From Streptosporangium lutulentum (GTDB taxonomy: Bacteria; Actinomycetota; Actinomycetes; Streptosporangiales; Streptosporangiaceae), in the NCBI RefSeq assembly GCF_030811455.1, contig NZ_JAUSQU010000001.1:3844001-3908000 (forward strand): a stretch of DNA of 64,000 bases. Direction: 5' to 3'. Below the pieces are notes generated by a model, which did not search any database, was not told where the DNA came from, and saw nothing but the letters and a program-made list of their open reading frames with translations. Made by a program: the position numbers and the translations under genes. Below are positions 9,299-17,711 of the stretch, piece after piece (the stretch's first letter is position 1; each line of letters starts with the position of its first letter).

Positions 9299-10585
9299 AT
9301 GCGGGTATCTGCGATCGGCTGTACGGCGGTGACGGCGACCCTGCTGGTCGCCCTGGCGGCCTGCGGGGGGAGAGAGGCCGCCACGCCGAGCACGGCGGCG
9401 TCGGGGTCGGGATCCGGGGAATGCCAGGGGCAGCAGACCACCGGCATCACGGACACGAGCATCAAACTCGGCGGCATCTACCCTCTTTCGGGGCCCGCTT
9501 CCGCGTACGGCGACATCCCCAAGGGCATCAAGGCCTACTTCGACTACGTCAACGCCGAGAAGAACGGCATCGCCGGCCGCAAGGTCGAGTTCGTGGTGCG
9601 CGACGACGGCTACCAGCCGCCCAAGGCCGTCGAGGAGGCCAGAAGGCTCGTCGAGCAGGAGCAGGTGTTCGCGCTCTTCCAGACGCTGGGCACGCCCTCG
9701 ACGGCGGCGACCTGGGACTACACCAACCAGCAGAAGGTGCCGCAGGTCTTCGTCGCGACCGGCGCGTCGATGTGGGGTACGGACACCGCGCACCCGTGGA
9801 CCATCGGCTGGCAGCCCAACTACATCTCCGAGGCCCGCGTCTACGCGCAGTACCTCAAGCAGGAGCGGCCCGACGCCAAGGTGGCGGTGCTGTTCCAGAA
9901 CGACGACTTCGGCAAGGACCTGCTGGGCGGGTTCAAGAAGGCCATCGAGGGCAGCCAGGTCACGGTGGTCGCGGAGCAGAGCTACGAGGTCTCCGACCCG
10001 AGCGTGGACCCCCAGATGCGCAACCTCGCCGAGTCCAAGGCAGACGTTCTGCTCAATGTGACGACGCCCAAGTTCGGCTCCCAGGCGCTGGCGGCCGACG
10101 CCAAGAACACGAGCTGGAATCCGCTGCACATCGTCAACAACGTCGCCGCCTCGGTCACCGTCCTCAAGCCGGTCGGCTTCGAGAACGTGCAGGGCGTCGT
10201 GTCGTCCACGTACTACAAGGACCCCAACGATCCGAAGTGGGCGGACGACCCGGAGATGAAGCTCTACAACGAGAAGATGAAGCAGTACGCGCCCGACGCC
10301 GATCCGACCATTCCCTACCACGCCTTCGGATGGGCGGCGGCCAGCAGCTTCCAGAAGGCGATGGAGGCGGTGAAGTGCCCGACCCGCGAGGGACTGCGCG
10401 ACTCCCTGCGGGCGCTTCAGAACGTCCAGGTCGACATGCTGCTGCCGGGAGTCACGCTGAACACCGCGGCGGATGACGGCTTCCCCATCGAGTCCATGCA
10501 GCTCATGGAGTTCAAGGGCGAGCGCTGGGAGCTCTTCGGCGACGTGATCGACACCCGTAAGGAGTTCGGCCCGCTGACCGACTGA
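9299..10585 (+). CDS. livK: Liv-type extracellular substrate-binding lipoprotein
   Basis: This 428-residue periplasmic-binding-protein-like domain is anchored by a lipobox (LVALAAC, Cys near residue 21) after a short signal peptide. The mature part begins with a Ser/Gly-rich linker and then the type-I fold opening IKLGGIYPLSGPAS. A strong GGAAGGAG site precedes the ATG three bases after livM. It supplies substrate specificity for the operon. Similar proteins bind branched-chain amino acids, but many actinobacterial ones bind aromatic or dicarboxylic acids; the adjacent acyl-CoA ligase favours an acid here (inference). Confidence 0.92.
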   Translation: MRVSAIGCTAVTATLLVALAACGGREAATPSTAASGSGSGECQGQQTTGITDTSIKLGGIYPLSGPASAYGDIPKGIKAYFDYVNAEKNGIAGRKVEFVVRDDGYQPPKAVEEARRLVEQEQVFALFQTLGTPSTAATWDYTNQQKVPQVFVATGASMWGTDTAHPWTIGWQPNYISEARVYAQYLKQERPDAKVAVLFQNDDFGKDLLGGFKKAIEGSQVTVVAEQSYEVSDPSVDPQMRNLAESKADVLLNVTTPKFGSQALAADAKNTSWNPLHIVNNVAASVTVLKPVGFENVQGVVSSTYYKDPNDPKWADDPEMKLYNEKMKQYAPDADPTIPYHAFGWAAASSFQKAMEAVKCPTREGLRDSLRALQNVQVDMLLPGVTLNTAADDGFPIESMQLMEFKGERWELFGDVIDTRKEFGPLTD

Positions 10586-10622
10586 GCGCCGGACCGCCCG
10601 GAAGTCGTCAGGCCGCTTTCCC

Positions 10623-10667
10623 GGAGAAGTCCCCGATCCCGCTCTGCGCGGGGTCGGGGACTTCTCC
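10623..10667 (+). terminator. Strong hairpin terminator of the liv operon
   Basis: An 18-bp stem (10623-10640 with 10650-10667) contains a single G-T wobble and a 9-base loop. It starts 38 bases after the livK stop. No U-run follows. Confidence 0.75.
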
Positions 10668-11054
10668 GTGTGTCCCGGTCCCCTCGACGTGACGCGGAAC
10701 GACGAGCGCGTGTCGCCGGTGCGCACGCGTGGTGTACGGCTCTCCCCGTCGTCGCCGTCATGATCGCGGGGCCCCTGAACGTTTCAGGATCGCGGCACGT
10801 TCTCTCACCGGTCGTGCCAGGTCACACCCCTCCGAGCCGGGTGAGGGCGGGCACGGCCTGTCGTCGCGTGGCCTCCGATGCGACGCTTCACCATGCCGGC
10901 CGGTTCGACGGTGGTCATCGCGACGGTCGTCGGCCCGACGCCAGCCGGTTCGACGCCAGCCGGTTCGACGCCGGTCGGCTTGGTCGGGAAGCCGGGTTCC
11001 GGCCGGTCCGGACGAGGTCCCGAGGTGGACTTCGCTCATCTCACAGGAGGATGG
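10668..11054. other. Intergenic stretch with short tandem repeat and promoter of the next gene
   Basis: I see no credible gene here. A short imperfect tandem repeat of a ~15-base unit (ACGCCAGCCGGTTCG and variants) lies near 10935-10980. The AGGAGG ribosome site of the next gene ends at 11050. Confidence 0.4.
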
Positions 11055-11291
11055 ATGCGCAGAGTACGAACCCTGCTGGCCGCGGTCGCCCTCGCCGGTG
11101 GCCTGGCGGTCTCGACGGGTGTGGCGCCCGCGCAGGCCGCCGTGCTCCGGAACGTCTACTACGGCTCGGACGACTGCTACCGATACGGGAACCACGGGGT
11201 CCAGAACGGTTACTGGACCTCGTTCACCTGCACCTTCGTCAGCACCGGGTCGGCCTATCCGCCCTACGGCCTCTGGTTCCTCTACGCGTGA
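11055..11291 (+). CDS. Small secreted protein with two cysteines
   Basis: This 78-residue protein has a classic Sec signal peptide: MRRVRT, a hydrophobic core to about residue 25, and a likely cut after AQA. The ~48-residue mature part is rich in Tyr, Gly and Trp and has two Cys (DDCYRY and FTCTF), which could form one disulfide. ATG 11055 is preferred over the out-of-frame ATG at 11051 because it lies 4 bases after ACAGGAGG. Families of this shape are common in actinomycetes and mostly uncharacterised. I cannot assign a function; an extracellular or cell-surface role is likely. Confidence 0.7.
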   Translation: MRRVRTLLAAVALAGGLAVSTGVAPAQAAVLRNVYYGSDDCYRYGNHGVQNGYWTSFTCTFVSTGSAYPPYGLWFLYA

Positions 11292-11366
11292 GGCCTCCGG
11301 CGCGGCCGGTCGACCAGAGGCGTCACGGACCCGACGTCCTCCGCCCGTCCGCCGGTCACCCGGGCG

Positions 11367-11999
11367 TCAGGCAAAGGGCTTGCGGGCGGCGAAGCGTTCG
11401 ATCATGCCGAGTTTGAAACGGTCGTGCCGTTCCACGGCCAATCCCATGGCGCGGACCAGCGGCAGCGGGCGGCGGCGGAAGTGCTCACCCTGCAACGGAA
11501 CGCTCACCAGGTCGGCCGCCGCCTGCAGCACCCGGATCGGCCAGGACGACGAGGCGACGTGGTCGGCCAGCAGCAGCAGGCCGCCCGGTCGCAGCACGCG
11601 GTCCATCTCGGTGAGCGCCCGTGACTCGTCGGGGATCGCGCACAGCGAGAACGTGCAGACCACCGTGTCGAAGCACGCGTCGGGGAAGGGCAGTTCCTGC
11701 GCGTCGGCCTGCCGGAAGTCGGTCCGCAGGCCGAGCGGCCCGGCGCGGCGCCGGGCCACCGCGAGCATCGCCTCGCTCCACTCCACGCCGGTCAGCCGCA
11801 CGCCGTCCGGGTAGTGCCCGAGGTTCAGGCCGGTGCCGATCGCGACCTCCAGCACCTCGCCGGAAGCCTGCCGGCAGACCCACTCGCGGGTGTCGCCGAA
11901 GAAGCGGCGCTCGGCGAACGCCATCTGCCGGTCGTAGGTCACGGCCTGGCGGTCCCAGTATGCGCGTAACCGGAGGTCCCGCCCGTCGAAGTCGGCCAC
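11367..11999 (-). CDS. Class I SAM-dependent methyltransferase
   Basis: This 210-residue cytosolic protein has a Rossmann methyltransferase core. Motif I is GEVLEVAIGTGLNLGHYP (residues ~45-63), followed by an acidic strand-2 end (LTGVEWSEAML), the DAQELPFPDACFDTVVCTFSL motif II/III region and a motif IV-like LRPGGLLLLAD. It resembles UbiE/Methyltransf_11 proteins that methylate small molecules or lipids. The acceptor cannot be predicted. It is transcribed alone and convergent with the small secreted protein. Confidence 0.88.
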   Translation of the reverse strand: MADFDGRDLRLRAYWDRQAVTYDRQMAFAERRFFGDTREWVCRQASGEVLEVAIGTGLNLGHYPDGVRLTGVEWSEAMLAVARRRAGPLGLRTDFRQADAQELPFPDACFDTVVCTFSLCAIPDESRALTEMDRVLRPGGLLLLADHVASSSWPIRVLQAAADLVSVPLQGEHFRRRPLPLVRAMGLAVERHDRFKLGMIERFAARKPFA

Positions 12000-12271
12000 C
12001 GCGCCACCAGCCCTTCTCTCGGTTCCCCGAATCTACCTACCGGGATCACCGTTCGCGCGCCTCCGGCTACGAAGCGGAAACCCGCCCGGAGCCGCACCCG
12101 CGGCAGACGGGAATCGCCGCCCTTCAGGACGGAGTGGATGTCAACGCGCTCGCGTCGTTCACACGCGTGCGGACCGCGCCGCCCGGCGGGGAAAGCCCAC
12201 GGAGGAAGAGGGCCCGAGGTTCGGTCGCGGACGCGTCGGCCCCACGCGTCGGCCCGACAGGTCGGAGAGGA

Positions 12272-13594
12272 TCAGTCGCCGAATTCGTTCTGCACTCCGC
12301 GGGGGACGAGCGACGAGATGTAGTGCCGGGGAAAGTGATCCTCGACGGAGAGCGCGGTGGGCAGCGAGCGGGTCAACTGGAATTTCCCGGCGACGAACGC
12401 CAGATTGGCCAGAAGTATCGCCGAGACACCCGAAGTCTGGGAGGTCGGGTTCATGCTTTCCCTCCATTCTCCCTCCGGGGGCGGAGAGGAATGGCCGAGA
12501 TATCCCAGCAGGCCCGTCAGCGTGTCACGACGCGGAACCCGATACCGGTACTCGCGCCCGAAGTGCTGGAACGGCCCTGACACCGCAGGCGGAAGGTGCG
12601 GAACCATGTCGTCGTTGTAAACGTGGCGAACGACCTTCTCCCGAAGGAATTCGTCGTCCTGGCAGGCTTCGGCGAAATCGGGATTGCCGATCATCGGCTG
12701 GCCGAAGGTGTAGACCGCTTTCAGACGGTCGGCGAACACCTCCCGATACTTGCTCTCGTGTCTCATCATGACGGCCATGAGCCCGGCCATCGCGCCGCCC
12801 GAGCTGTGCCCGGTGATGTAGAGCGCCTCAAGGCCGCCCTCCATCGGGGGAAGGCCGGGGCCGTGGGCGCCGTCGGAGGACGAGACGCCGGCCGGCCCGC
12901 GTTCGCAGGCGCGCCGCAGGGTGTTCATGACCTCGTAGCGCGTCGCCCGCGTGTTGCGGTAGAAGCCGCCGTGCACCGTGGGGTGGCGATCTCCGATCTG
13001 GTAGCTGATCCGTTCCGGCTCAAGGTCGAGGTTCGTCATCCAGTTGATGAGGCTTAACGGTTCCGTGCCCCTGTAGCACAGGATGGCGACCTTGCCGCTC
13101 CTGCTCTGGATGACGAACGCCGTCGAGCGGAGGAACAGCGCGTCGACGGACAACTGGATCATCCGGCACCGGTTGCCCTCAAGTCCCAGCCTCGCCATGA
13201 TCATGGAGACGGTCTCCGGGCCCGCGTAGGCGTAGGCCGAACACGTCGCCATGACGTACGCGATTTCAGGATCCGGATGCGCCCCGGCGCGCAGCAAGCG
13301 CTCCTCCAGATCCTTGTAGACGGGAAATCCCGGAGTCTCACGGCGGCCGAAGGGCCGGAGTTCCTCATAGGTCGGAGCCCTCGACTCCCACGTCCGCAGC
13401 CCGCCCGTCTCCGGCTCCTTTTCCGGCCGCCGCCCCACCGGACCCGTTCTCTCGAACCTCCGAGTGGTCCCGGCGGTATCCACAGCGTCCACGTCATGCG
13501 CCTTCCGGTCATGTGCAGGGATGACACTCGCCACCTGATTGCGATTGCGACCAGAAATGGGGCAAATGGCCGTCACCGGCAGCGTGAGGTCCAT
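12272..13594 (-). CDS. Class 3 lipase-like alpha/beta hydrolase
   Basis: The nucleophile elbow GHSSGG (in YITGHSSGGAMAG) is clear. The upstream oxyanion strand VAILCYRGTEPLSLINW and a downstream Asp/His region (YNDDMVPHLPP, then FQHFGREYRY) follow the Lipase_3 order. Predicted length is 440 residues. The first ~90 residues are a polar low-complexity extension. There is no clear signal peptide, so it may be cytoplasmic or membrane-associated. The frame stays open into the antisense of the asparaginase gene, so I chose ATG 13594; a GTG start about 20 codons later is also plausible. Confidence 0.8.
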   Translation of the reverse strand: MDLTLPVTAICPISGRNRNQVASVIPAHDRKAHDVDAVDTAGTTRRFERTGPVGRRPEKEPETGGLRTWESRAPTYEELRPFGRRETPGFPVYKDLEERLLRAGAHPDPEIAYVMATCSAYAYAGPETVSMIMARLGLEGNRCRMIQLSVDALFLRSTAFVIQSRSGKVAILCYRGTEPLSLINWMTNLDLEPERISYQIGDRHPTVHGGFYRNTRATRYEVMNTLRRACERGPAGVSSSDGAHGPGLPPMEGGLEALYITGHSSGGAMAGLMAVMMRHESKYREVFADRLKAVYTFGQPMIGNPDFAEACQDDEFLREKVVRHVYNDDMVPHLPPAVSGPFQHFGREYRYRVPRRDTLTGLLGYLGHSSPPPEGEWRESMNPTSQTSGVSAILLANLAFVAGKFQLTRSLPTALSVEDHFPRHYISSLVPRGVQNEFGD

Positions 13595-13841
13595 CGGGCC
13601 TGGCTTGTCTAGTGCACTTTCCTCGGCCTTCCGAGAGCAAACCCCGGTGCTCACCAACTCATTTCCATGGACCGCACAAGGAACGGATCGCGTCGTGAGG
13701 CGCTGCGATTCGAAAGGGAAAAGGGAGAGTTTCGTCGCCCGCCCCGCCCCGTCGCGGAATCGGCCGTCGGCCCCGGAGGAAGAGCGCGAGGCGGCCCCCG
13801 TTAGGCTCCGCCTACGATCGTCGACGTCGAAAGGAGTGGTC

Positions 13842-14831
13842 GTGTCCGCCCGCATCGCGCTCTTCTCGCTCGGTGGCACGATCGCCATGACCCCCGGCGC
13901 CCAGGGTGGCGGCGTCCAGCCCACGCTGACGGGCGAGCAGCTCCTGGCCGGGGTGCCCGGACTCGCCGATCTCGACGTCGAGATCGAGGCGCGAGACTTC
14001 CGCCGGCTTCCCGGCGCCTCCCTGAGCTTCGACGACCTCAGGAGCCTGGCGAACGCGATCGGCGACTGCGACGCGGACGGCGTCGTGATCACCCAGGGAA
14101 CCGACACCATCGAGGAGACGGCCTACCTCCTCGATCTGCTCCACACCGGCCGGACCCCGCTGGTGGTGACCGGAGCCATGCGCAATCCCACCATGGCCGG
14201 CGCCGACGGCCCGGCCAACGTGCTCGCCGCGATCGAGGTGGCGGCCGATCCCGCCGCACACGGGCGCGGCTGCCTGGTGGTGTTCGCCGACGAGATCCAC
14301 GCCGCCTGCCGGGTCCGCAAGACCCACAGCACCAGCGTCGCCACCTTCGCCTCTCCCAACGGCGGCGCGCTCGGCCACCTCGTCGAGGGCAGGGCGCGGT
14401 TCCTCTCCGCTCCGGGCGAGCGGGTCACCGTACGGCTCGCACCGGAGGCGGGCTTCCGCCGGGTCGCCCTCGTCACCGCGACCCTCGGCGACGACGGGGA
14501 GATCCTGCGGGCGGTCGCGGACCGCGCCGACGGCCTGGTGGTCGCCGCGATGGGGGTCGGCCACGTGCCCGAAAGCTACCTCGACGCGCTGACCGAGCTC
14601 GCCGGGCGCATGCCCGTCCTGCTCGCCTCGCGCACCGGCGCCGGATCCGTGCTCTCCCGCACCTACGGCTACCCCGGTTCCGAGAGCGATCTCCTCGCCC
14701 GGGGGCTGACCGGCGCGGGTTTCCTTCATCCGTACAAGGCGCGCATCCTGCTCACCGTCCTGCTGACCGCGGGCGCGTCCTGGGACGAGATCGTCGAGAC
14801 GGTCTCCAGAGCGGGGGCCGTCCGCGCGTGA
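13842..14831 (+). CDS. L-asparaginase family protein
   Basis: This 329-residue amidohydrolase converts L-asparagine to aspartate and ammonia. The two threonine motifs are present: SLGGTIAM at residues 9-16 and ITQGTDTIEETAYLLDLL near 85-102. A C-terminal HPYKARILLTVLL resembles the family's C-terminal domain. There is no signal peptide, which points to a cytoplasmic enzyme. GTG 13842 is chosen because AAAGGAG ends 5 bases upstream; GTG 13836 overlaps that site. It is divergent from the lipase gene and convergent with the LysE gene. Confidence 0.92.
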   Translation: MSARIALFSLGGTIAMTPGAQGGGVQPTLTGEQLLAGVPGLADLDVEIEARDFRRLPGASLSFDDLRSLANAIGDCDADGVVITQGTDTIEETAYLLDLLHTGRTPLVVTGAMRNPTMAGADGPANVLAAIEVAADPAAHGRGCLVVFADEIHAACRVRKTHSTSVATFASPNGGALGHLVEGRARFLSAPGERVTVRLAPEAGFRRVALVTATLGDDGEILRAVADRADGLVVAAMGVGHVPESYLDALTELAGRMPVLLASRTGAGSVLSRTYGYPGSESDLLARGLTGAGFLHPYKARILLTVLLTAGASWDEIVETVSRAGAVRA

Positions 14832-14864
14832 CCGGCGGGCCCTGCCGTCGCGAGGGTCGTGTCA

Positions 14865-14898
14865 GGAGGCCGCGCGGGCGTGGCGCTCGCGGGCCTCC
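14865..14898. terminator. Hairpin between convergent asparaginase and LysE genes
   Basis: GGAGGCC and GGCCTCC arms flank a GC-rich, partly paired interior. The hairpin lies 34 bases after the asparaginase stop and 32 bases before the LysE stop. Confidence 0.45.
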
Positions 14899-14929
14899 GG
14901 TGAGGATCGCCGATGTGCGGAGAACGGGG

Positions 14930-15592
14930 CTAGCGGGTCTCGGCGGCCATGCGCAGGCCCAGGGTGATGAGAACGGCGCCGCTGACCGCTTCCAGACGGC
15001 GGCGGACCACGGACCGGCGGAACCACGCTCCGGCGCGTCCGACCACCGCCGCCAGGGCAAGGTACAAGGCGATCTCGACAGCCACCTGCAGCAGCGCGAG
15101 GAGCGCGGTGGTGGAGAACAGCGGCCGGTCGGCCGGCACGAACTGGGGGTAGAAAGCGATCATGAAGGCTGCGGCCTTCGGGTTCGCGAGCATCACGAGG
15201 GCTCCCTCGCCGAAGGCTCCCCACCAGCTCCGCTCGGGGCCGGACAGCGCGTCCTCGGCGAGCTCCGGCGTCGTCCCGCTCCTCCTGCTCCGCCACACGG
15301 CGCGCCACGACTTCAGCCCGAGGTAGAGCAGGAAGCCCGCACCGACCACGCGGAGAACGAGGAAGGCCACCTCCGAGGCGGCCACCAGAGCCGCCAGACC
15401 GGCGGCGGCGAACAACGCCCAGGCGTACAGGCCGGCCTCCAGGCCCAGCACCGTCGGCACCGCTCCCCTGAAACCGTGCAGCGCAGCACGGCGTAAGATC
15501 AACGCCATCGCGGGACCCGGTGATGCCGAGATCAGGACGACGGCGAGGACAAAGGCAGGCAGAGACGCGACGAGATCCATGACCTGGATCAT
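14930..15592 (-). CDS. LysE/RhtB-family amino acid exporter
   Basis: This 220-residue inner-membrane protein has about six hydrophobic segments. The N-terminal family signature SASPGPAMALILRRAALHGFR includes the SPGP motif, and a second motif NPKAAAFMIAFYPQF lies past the middle. Homologues export homoserine, threonine, lysine or arginine. ATG 15592 is used; ATG 15580 is an alternative. It lies next to an asparaginase, but the two are convergent, so a functional link is weak. Confidence 0.88.
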   Translation of the reverse strand: MIQVMDLVASLPAFVLAVVLISASPGPAMALILRRAALHGFRGAVPTVLGLEAGLYAWALFAAAGLAALVAASEVAFLVLRVVGAGFLLYLGLKSWRAVWRSRRSGTTPELAEDALSGPERSWWGAFGEGALVMLANPKAAAFMIAFYPQFVPADRPLFSTTALLALLQVAVEIALYLALAAVVGRAGAWFRRSVVRRRLEAVSGAVLITLGLRMAAETR

Positions 15593-16113
15593 GCTTGAGC
15601 CCGTCGTTCCGCCACAACCGTTTTTCTCGGCGTGAGAGTCTCTCGCGGCCCCCGCCCGCCTGACGTGCGAGGACGTCACCACGCCGTTCTCCGTCGGCGG
15701 TACGGCGGGCGACGAGCCGGAGCGATCGGCGCCTCGTCCCGGCTGTGATCGCCGGTGGCCGTGACCTCATCGCTCCTCCGGCCGGGGGGACCCGGCTCGT
15801 GATTGGCCCGATTTGCCTCCAACATATGATTTGTATGTCCAAAAGGGGTAGATATGCGCCTGTTATGGCGCGAAGTCCCACCGGAAGTGCGGAAGGAGGC
15901 GGTCATGCCGGTCCTCAGCCGACTGCCCGTGCCACGGGGAAGCTCGAAGCACGCGGAGCCGGGCCGCCTGGACCGAGACGCGGGCGTCGCGGTCGGGCAC
16001 GCGGGCCGCCCGGCCCCTTCGACCGTTCCGGTCGCTCCCGCCATTCCAGCCCCTTCGGTCGCTTCGGCGCGGCAGGGCACGTGGACCGGTGCGCCGCGCC
16101 GGTGCACCGCCGG
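15593..16113. other. Divergent intergenic region between LysE and MFS genes
   Basis: This 521-bp stretch has no convincing gene. An AT-rich island at 15810-15855, unusual for this sequence, is the likely promoter zone and contains a small inverted repeat ACATA (15822-15826) / TATGT (15834-15838). The MFS frame is open through part of it, but the predicted residues are Pro/Arg/Gly-rich and unlike a transporter N-terminus. Confidence 0.45.
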
Positions 16114-17592
16114 ATGAGCGCCGGTGCCCAGCCGGGCGAGGCTCCGGCCACATACGGTCAGGAGGGTGCGGACCCTCGTCGATGGAAGGCGCTGACCGTC
16201 TGCCTGGTCGCCGGTTTCATGACGTTGCTGGACGTCAGCATCGTCAACGTGGCGCTTCCCACCATCCGTACCGGCCTGGACGCCCCGCAGAGCACGCTGC
16301 AGTGGGTGGTGTCCGGGTACGCCCTGGCCTTCGGGCTGGTGCTGGTGCCCTCCGGCCGGTTCGGCGACATGTACGGCCGGCGCAACGCGTTCATCTTCGG
16401 CGTCGTCCTCTTCACCCTGACCAGCGCGGCGGCCGGGATCGCCCAGGACCCCGTCTGGCTGGTCCTCGCGCGCCTCGTCCAGGGGGTGGCCGGCGGGATG
16501 ATCAATCCGCAGGTCAGCGGCCTGATCCAGCAGCTTTTCCGGGGTTCGGAGCGAGGCCGGGCCTTCGGCCTGCTGGGCGCCACCATCGGCATCTCGACCG
16601 CGATCGGACCGCTGCTCGGCGGGCTGCTCATCTTTCTCGGCGGTGAGCAGCAGGGGTGGCGCCTCGTCTTCTACGTCAACGTGCCGATCGGCATCCTGGC
16701 CGTGGCCCTGGCATACCGCTACATCCCGCTGGTGAAAGCGGAGAAACGGAAACGGGAGAGCATCGACCCCGTGGGCGTGCTGCTGCTCGCCGTCGGCGTC
16801 GTGCTGATATTGCTGCCGCTCGTGGAGGGCCAGCAGTGGCACAGCCCCGAGCGGTGGCTGCTGCCGCCCGCCGGACTCGCCGTGATCGCCGGCTTCGTGA
16901 TCTGGGAACGCCGGTACGGACGGCATAACCGGCCGGTCGTCGACCTGTCCCTGTTCGGCAGGCGCTCGTACGCTCTCGGCGCCCTGCTCGCGGCACTCTA
17001 CTTCGCCGGTTTCACCGCGATCTTCTTCATTCTCACCCTGTACCTGCAGAACGGCCTGCACTACTCGGCCCTGGAGGCGGGTCTGGCGACCACGTCGTTC
17101 GCGGTGGGATCGGCCGTGACCTCCGTACTGGGCGGCCGGATCATCACCCGGCTCGGCCGCCCGCTGGTGGTGTGGGGGCTGGTGCTGGTCGCCGTCTCGC
17201 TGGCCGTCACGGAGTTCATGGTGCGGCTGATCCCCGGCCAGCACGTGGGCTGGGCGATCGCGGTGCCGCTCCTCGCCGCGGGCCTGGGCAGCGGCCTGGT
17301 GATCTCCCCGAACCAGACCCTGACCCTGTCCGAGGTGCCGGTCGCCGGGGCCGGCACCGCCGGCGGCGTCCTGCAGACGGGGCAGCGGATCGGCTCCTCC
17401 ATCGGCATCGCGGCGGTCGGCTCGGTGTTCTTCACGACTGCCTCGTCGAACGGAGACTACGCCCTGGCGTTCCGGCACGGGCTGCTGATCACCATCGCCT
17501 TCGTACTGGTGGCTCTGGTCGTCGCCCTCGTCGACGTGACCGCCGACAACAAGATCGGCCGCCGCATCGCCCGCCGGTTCACCCACCGCTGA
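16114..17592 (+). CDS. DHA2-family MFS multidrug efflux transporter (14 TM)
   Basis: This 492-residue proton-driven exporter of the EmrB/QacA type has about 14 hydrophobic segments. Motif D1 (LLDVSIVNVALPTI) in TM1, motif A (GRFGDMYGRRNAF) in the 2-3 loop and motif C-like SGLIQ/GPLLGG regions fit DHA2 drug pumps. The start is uncertain: ATG 16114 begins shortly before TM1, but no clear Shine-Dalgarno is visible; upstream in-frame starts would add a disordered tail. No regulator is adjacent. The substrate is unknown. Confidence 0.88.
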   Translation: MSAGAQPGEAPATYGQEGADPRRWKALTVCLVAGFMTLLDVSIVNVALPTIRTGLDAPQSTLQWVVSGYALAFGLVLVPSGRFGDMYGRRNAFIFGVVLFTLTSAAAGIAQDPVWLVLARLVQGVAGGMINPQVSGLIQQLFRGSERGRAFGLLGATIGISTAIGPLLGGLLIFLGGEQQGWRLVFYVNVPIGILAVALAYRYIPLVKAEKRKRESIDPVGVLLLAVGVVLILLPLVEGQQWHSPERWLLPPAGLAVIAGFVIWERRYGRHNRPVVDLSLFGRRSYALGALLAALYFAGFTAIFFILTLYLQNGLHYSALEAGLATTSFAVGSAVTSVLGGRIITRLGRPLVVWGLVLVAVSLAVTEFMVRLIPGQHVGWAIAVPLLAAGLGSGLVISPNQTLTLSEVPVAGAGTAGGVLQTGQRIGSSIGIAAVGSVFFTTASSNGDYALAFRHGLLITIAFVLVALVVALVDVTADNKIGRRIARRFTHR

Positions 17593-17600
17593 GCGGACGG

Positions 17601-17622
17601 GCGCCGGGACTCCTCCCGGCGC
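17601..17622. terminator. Bidirectional hairpin after the MFS gene
   Basis: A perfect 9-bp stem GCGCCGGGA / TCCCGGCGC with a CTCC loop lies 8 bases past the MFS stop, between it and the convergent ssuD. Confidence 0.65.
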
Positions 17623-17711
17623 GGGCCTCACGCGGGCCACGGCCGGGTCGTGTCCGGGTGACGACCACCACGATCACCTCTGCACCCGCGCGGGGTGTGT
17701 CACCACCCCGA

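Noticed and set aside
8045-10726. Very long minus-strand open frame opposite livM and livK
   Set aside because: It is a shadow of GC-rich coding sequence; residue composition (His, Arg, Gly, Asp runs) has no domain, and the opposite strand carries clear genes.
15745-16113. N-terminal extension of the DHA2 transporter
   Set aside because: The predicted ~120 extra residues are Pro/Gly/Arg-rich and unlike any MFS N-terminus; the start at 16114 fits the family.
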